Below are positions 16,327 to 19,629 of a stretch of 19,629 bases of DNA, in pieces. Both the position numbers and the translations under genes were made by a program. Under the pieces are notes generated by a model, which did no database searches, was not told the origin of the DNA, and worked only from the letters and a program-made list of their open reading frames with translations. Where the stretch lies: assembly GCA_031288215.1 (NCBI GenBank), contig JAITRV010000033.1, positions 1 through 19,629 on the forward strand, given 5' to 3'. The DNA is from Spirochaetaceae bacterium. GTDB lineage: Bacteria > Spirochaetota > Spirochaetia > Treponematales > Breznakiellaceae. Every line of letters begins with the position of its first letter. Position 1 is the first letter of the stretch.

Positions 16327-17094
16327 TTAAGAGGAAGCAGTGGAAGAATTGGGCAGCAGAAAAACCCCGAGCCAGGTCGGTTTACTGTAGACGGGGGAAT
16401 AATTACCGTCTACCCCATAGGCAACCACATACATATTAATATAAACATACCGGGGTCCTGAAATACCGCTCTTATCCTGGACATCCGCGTTTCTGTTGGC
16501 ATTGGCGTTTTGGCTGTTACTTAAATCCGTCGTATTCACAAAGAAACGATCCTCTGCCGATAGGTCGGACATCGAATATGACCGGTACAGATAATGGGAT
16601 ACCGTGGAATTGTTTAGGTTAATCAATACCGGATATGTATTGGTTTCAGCGAAATCAATGGCAAAGCTTCCGGAGTCTAAGGTATAATTATCCTCAAAAT
16701 CAAGGGTATAATACTGCCTGCCGCTCAAAAAGCTCCCGATGTTCGTGGAGGTTGAAGAGGTGGAAGTCTTATCGGTATAGGGTAAGATTGCCGAATAGTC
16801 GCTGGATAAATTCGCATTTATAGTCGACAGTTGGCCGGACCCGATGGTACTCAACACCATCCTGTCGGAAATATACAGACGATAGAAAATCTCATAATTG
16901 AGAAAGTAGTCGCCCCCCTGGCTCGGGAGGTTCATCGTTACCTGGTTATTTAAAATAGGATTAACTCCCTCGTCGGGTACATCCCGGAGATAAGGATAGT
17001 CGTCAATACCACAGGTATCCAGGAACAGCGTTATCCCTATCCCAATAATAAGAAAAACAAACTTCCGCAACGTAAACAACATGGTCCGCTTCAT
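16327..17094 (-). CDS. Putative lipoprotein, low-GC, unknown function
   Basis: I do not recognise this 255-residue protein. It has a basic N-terminus and a hydrophobic stretch (about 10-24) followed by LFLDTCGID. The Cys at about 28 is a plausible but poor lipobox, compatible with the relaxed spirochaete rule, so a lipid-anchored envelope protein is likely. The body is rich in Ser, Thr, Asn, Tyr and Asp, with a Ser/Thr-rich patch near 110-120, and appears beta-rich. AGGAGG lies seven bases before the ATG, a strong ribosome-binding site. Base composition is near 42% G+C in the stretch I counted, well below the neighbours, and the codon choice differs. It is the last gene of the regulator-TPR operon. 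Possible recent acquisition or fast evolution. Confidence 0.7.
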   Translation of the reverse strand: MKRTMLFTLRKFVFLIIGIGITLFLDTCGIDDYPYLRDVPDEGVNPILNNQVTMNLPSQGGDYFLNYEIFYRLYISDRMVLSTIGSGQLSTINANLSSDYSAILPYTDKTSTSSTSTNIGSFLSGRQYYTLDFEDNYTLDSGSFAIDFAETNTYPVLINLNNSTVSHYLYRSYSMSDLSAEDRFFVNTTDLSNSQNANANRNADVQDKSGISGPRYVYINMYVVAYGVDGNYSPVYSKPTWLGVFLLPNSSTASS

Positions 17095-17122
17095 TCCCTA
17101 CCTCCTCTCCTTGGCCCCTCCC

Positions 17123-17138
17123 CTCCCCTTTCGGGGAG
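17123..17138 (-). other. GNRA-capped hairpin after the TPR gene
   Basis: On the minus strand CTCCCC-GAAA-GGGGAG begins directly after the TPR stop codon (TAG). It is a perfect six-pair stem with a GNRA tetraloop, followed by two further GGGG tracts and no U-tract. It is more likely an intercistronic mRNA-stabilising or processing element than a terminator, since the lipoprotein gene starts 44 bases downstream of the TPR gene. Confidence 0.5.
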
Positions 17139-17960
17139 CTAATTTCCGGCCTCCCGGATCGTCAGGGCGATGATCCGGTTCTGGGCTAATTTTGCCCATT
17201 CAGTTTCATGCGGCCAGGCGCTTATCAGCTTCCGGTATGACTCCAGGGCAGCCTCGTCGTTGCCCCGGGTTTCCTCAATGCGGCCTATGGCGAACTGAGC
17301 CCGGTGGGCGGCGGGAAACTCAGGATAGCCGGCACATTCGGCATAGAGGCTTACGGCACGGTCCAGGGCAGGAGGAAGGGCCTGTTCCTCCGCAGCCGCC
17401 GCGGCATTGTAGAGGGAGACCGGGGCGAGGTAGATTTTAGGCGCCCGCCGGGCTGCCGCGGTATAGGCTGCTTCCGCCTCGGCCCACTGTTTCAGATCCC
17501 CGTATATGGTTCCCAGGAGGGCATAGGCCCGGGCCCCCGCATAGGAAGCGTTCTTTGCGGCAAAGGCGCTCAGTTCATCCAGCAGGGGCTGAACATCCTC
17601 CGGGGACGGAAGGGCCTCCCCCTCCCCTGCCGGGGCTTCGGCGATATCGGATTCCGACGGAACGGGCTCCGCCGAAAGCTCCTCCTCCGGAGTTTCCTTC
17701 AACGAAACTTCTTCCTTGGGGGCCGCGGCTGCCGCCGCGTCCTTCTTCAAGGCATCGTACTGCTTGACGAAGCCCTCCACGGCGGTGATGGCCTTGAGCC
17801 TGAGGGAGTCCCGAATACTCAGGCCCGCGATAAAGGCGATAAGGAGGATCACGATCCCCAGGGTTACCATCCAGAGTACCCTGCGGTTCCTCTGAATAAA
17901 GCCCACCAGTTTATCGCTTATTCCCCCATCTTTTTCATTATTTCCGGTATTCGCTGCCAT
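17139..17960 (-). CDS. Membrane-anchored TPR protein
   Basis: The 273-residue protein has a cytoplasmic charged N-terminus, one transmembrane segment at about 28-48, then a low-complexity linker rich in Ala, Glu and Pro (about 73-120). A TPR-like helical domain follows (ARAYALLGTIYGDLKQWAEA, AQFAIGRIEETRGNDEAALE). The layout resembles YfgM/TPR_21-type membrane proteins, but the match is by architecture only. AAAGGAGT precedes the ATG. The start lies seven bases after the stop of the sigma54 activator, so the two are probably cotranscribed. The partner proteins are unknown. Confidence 0.75.
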   Translation of the reverse strand: MAANTGNNEKDGGISDKLVGFIQRNRRVLWMVTLGIVILLIAFIAGLSIRDSLRLKAITAVEGFVKQYDALKKDAAAAAAPKEEVSLKETPEEELSAEPVPSESDIAEAPAGEGEALPSPEDVQPLLDELSAFAAKNASYAGARAYALLGTIYGDLKQWAEAEAAYTAAARRAPKIYLAPVSLYNAAAAAEEQALPPALDRAVSLYAECAGYPEFPAAHRAQFAIGRIEETRGNDEAALESYRKLISAWPHETEWAKLAQNRIIALTIREAGN

Positions 17961-17967
17961 GACAAAA

Positions 17968-19488
17968 TTACTCCTTTGGATGATTACTGATATTTAATTC
18001 TTTAATGAGCCGGGACAGGTAGGTCCGCTGAATATCCAGGACCTTGGCGGTCTCGGTTTGGTTCCACCGGTTTTCTTCCAGGGCCTTCCGTATGAAATGG
18101 GTCTTAAAGAGGTTGATCGCGGTTTTGAGATTCCGGCCCCTCCCCTCCCCTGTTTCCGGTGCGTCCAGGCCGGTATGGGGAAAAACCGCGATCTTCTCTA
18201 TCCAGCGGCCCTTTCCAACCACACAGGCCCGTTCCACCGCGTTCTCCAATTCCCGGATATTTCCCGGCCAGGAATAGGATAACATCGCCTCCATGGCCTC
18301 ATTGGAAAAGCCGTCGAAATATTTGTCTGCCTTCCGGGCGCTCTTTTTAAGGAAAAACGCCGCCAGTTCCGGAATATCCTCAGGACGCTGCCGCAGGGGC
18401 GGAATATAGAGGGGAAGCACGTTGAGCCGGTAGTAGAGATCATTGCGGAATTCCCCCTTCTCCACCAGAAGCTCAATATTCTTATTGGTGGCCGCCAGGA
18501 TCCGCACATTCACCGTCACCGAAACATCGGAACCGACCTTTTCAAAGGTCTTTTCCTGGATTACCCGTAGCAGCTTTGCCTGTAAAGGCAGGGGGAGATC
18601 CCCAATCTCGTCGAGGAATATGGTTCCCCCGTCGGCCATTTCAAACCGCCCCCGCCGGGTCGCCACCGCGCTGGTAAAGGCCCCCTTGACATGGCCGAAG
18701 AGTTCGCTCTCCAGGAGCCCCTCGGGCAGGGCCGCGCAGTTCACCCGGATAAAGGGCTGCCGGCTCCGGGGACTACGGAGGTGGATCTGCTCGGCAAAAA
18801 TCTCCTTCCCGACCCCGCTCTCCCCCAGGATAAACACCGATGAATCGGTCCTTGCTATCCGGTCGATGATCTCCAGTTTTTCCAGGATGAGAGGACTCTT
18901 GGCCACCAGGGTATGATAGCCCTGATCCGTGGTAATCCGGTCCTGGAGTGCCTGGATCTCACTGCGGGCCAGTTCAAAACTCCGGGCGTTCTGGATGGCG
19001 ATGGCCGCCTGGTTGGAAAATATTTGAAGCCATTCGAGGTCGTCCCGGGAAAAAAAATTCCCCCCCTGTTTGTTGATGAGTTCAATCACCCCGATACATT
19101 CGTCTTTCATCCGCAGGGGAACCGCCATCATGGTATTACAGGAATATCCCCTGAGTTCGGCGCTGATCATCAGGTCCTGCCGCTCCTTTATGACATCGTT
19201 GACGATGACGGGCTCATTGTGCACCGCGACCCATCCGGCAATCCCCTCCCCCAGTTTTATGGCGCCATCTTTGCCGACCGCGTCCTTTGAGCCTAAGGAG
19301 ACCTCAAAGTAAAGTTCCTCCGCGGCCCGGTTTACCAGGAGCAGGCTTGCAGCCTCCCCTTCACAAAGCCGGGCGGCGGATCCGAGGATCTCCGTCAAGA
19401 GGGAATGGACATCCGAATAATTCGAATTGATAAGCGTATTAATCTCTATCAACGTATTGAATTTCCGGACGTCTATCGCGGACAACAT
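17968..19488 (-). CDS. Sigma54-dependent activator with GAF sensor
   Basis: The 506-residue protein activates transcription by RNA polymerase with sigma54. Domains: N-terminal GAF sensor (about 20-165, binding small ligands), AAA+ ATPase (about 200-430) with Walker A GESGVGKE, the sigma54-contacting loop GAFTSA, Walker B GGTIFLDEIGDL, the arginine-finger region FRNDLYYRLNVLPL and SWPGNIRELENAVERA, and a C-terminal Fis-type helix-turn-helix (NQTETAKVLDIQRTYLSRLI). The loop reads GAFTSA instead of the common GAFTGA. The layout is FhlA/NifA-like, without a phosphoreceiver domain. The ATG lacks a clear Shine-Dalgarno site, so translation may depend on the gene ending 15 bases upstream. I found no -24/-12 sigma54 promoter in the window's intergenic regions. 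Confidence 0.93.
   Translation of the reverse strand: MLSAIDVRKFNTLIEINTLINSNYSDVHSLLTEILGSAARLCEGEAASLLLVNRAAEELYFEVSLGSKDAVGKDGAIKLGEGIAGWVAVHNEPVIVNDVIKERQDLMISAELRGYSCNTMMAVPLRMKDECIGVIELINKQGGNFFSRDDLEWLQIFSNQAAIAIQNARSFELARSEIQALQDRITTDQGYHTLVAKSPLILEKLEIIDRIARTDSSVFILGESGVGKEIFAEQIHLRSPRSRQPFIRVNCAALPEGLLESELFGHVKGAFTSAVATRRGRFEMADGGTIFLDEIGDLPLPLQAKLLRVIQEKTFEKVGSDVSVTVNVRILAATNKNIELLVEKGEFRNDLYYRLNVLPLYIPPLRQRPEDIPELAAFFLKKSARKADKYFDGFSNEAMEAMLSYSWPGNIRELENAVERACVVGKGRWIEKIAVFPHTGLDAPETGEGRGRNLKTAINLFKTHFIRKALEENRWNQTETAKVLDIQRTYLSRLIKELNISNHPKE
18135..18151. repeat. 17-bp C-tract repeat shared with 17113-17129
   Basis: GGCCCCTCCCCTCCCCT occurs here inside the sigma54 activator and again, identically, at 17113-17129 between the TPR and lipoprotein genes. 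Here it encodes the GEGRG linker before the helix-turn-helix domain. On the minus (coding) strand it gives three GGGG tracts separated by single A residues. Confidence 0.7.
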
Positions 19489-19503
19489 AGGGCTTGGGGT
19501 CTT

Positions 19504-19629
19504 CTAACTGCTACCCTTAGACTTCAAAAAATCTCCAAGGGTATATTTGGAGTCCGAGGACTCCTCCGCCGCCATATACCGGGAAAGTTCATCCCGCTGA
19601 ACTTTCTTCTGATAATCCCGAATGGAGAA
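19504..19629 (-). CDS. C-terminal end of an unidentified protein (partial)
   Basis: A minus-strand reading frame enters from the right edge and ends at TAG (19506-19504). The 41 visible residues end YTLGDFLKSKGSS and are charged and helical in character, without a recognisable motif. The stop is 15 bases before the ATG of the sigma54 activator and in the same frame, which supports one operon. The family cannot be named from this fragment. Confidence 0.6.
   Translation of the reverse strand, partial: FSIRDYQKKVQRDELSRYMAAEESSDSKYTLGDFLKSKGSS

Noticed and set aside
16252..16461. Plus-strand ORF after the rod operon, overlapping the lipoprotein gene
   Set aside because: No ribosome-binding site, a composition without protein-like features, and antisense to the lipoprotein's C-terminus.

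Overview
The window reads as chromosomal DNA from a spirochaete of the Treponema group. Pointers are an mreB-mreC-mreD-mrdA-rodA operon in spirochaete order, a fused radical SAM/DUF2344 protein as its last gene, a large Cache-type chemoreceptor, a short relaxed-lipobox lipoprotein and a GAF-sigma54 activator. Conserved genes are mostly GC-rich (priA well above 60% by eye), so a free-living or insect-gut Treponematales member is more likely than a host-restricted low-GC pathogen. This assignment is inference. No rRNA, tRNA, CRISPR array or insertion sequence was seen.

Layout. 1-400 is a gene-free stretch that opens with a 78-bp palindrome built from CACGGAC/GTCCGTG units. 401-3138 (minus) holds two overlapping DNA-maintenance genes, a family 4 uracil-DNA glycosylase and priA, possibly headed by a 30-codon ORF. 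A divergent promoter region follows, then a solitary dam-type adenine methylase (plus, 3345-4247). This converges on a dCache methyl-accepting chemotaxis protein (minus, 4259-6472). The 6473-6971 region is AT-rich, has no convincing gene, and carries a terminator-like hairpin in what would be the chemoreceptor leader.

6972-16144 (plus) is a rod-morphogenesis block: a membrane-anchored TPR protein, then mreB, mreC, mreD, mrdA (PBP2), rodA and the radical SAM/DUF2344 protein. From mreC on, the genes overlap or almost touch (TAATG, ATGA junctions), which implies one translationally coupled operon; a terminator-like hairpin follows at 16200-16221. MreB filaments, the MreC/MreD scaffold, the PBP2 transpeptidase and the RodA glycosyltransferase form the elongasome. 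The radical SAM protein is of unknown function and is tied to this group only by position.

16327-19629 (minus) is a second operon. It runs from the tail of an unidentified gene, through a GAF-AAA+-Fis sigma54 activator and a membrane-anchored TPR protein, to a low-GC lipoprotein.

The most unusual feature is an AT-rich (about 31% G+C by my count), 105-bp imperfect palindrome with 14-bp perfect ends at 15450-15554. It lies in frame inside the radical SAM/DUF2344 gene at the domain junction. It looks like an inserted palindromic element or a structured RNA segment and is the best candidate for something undescribed.
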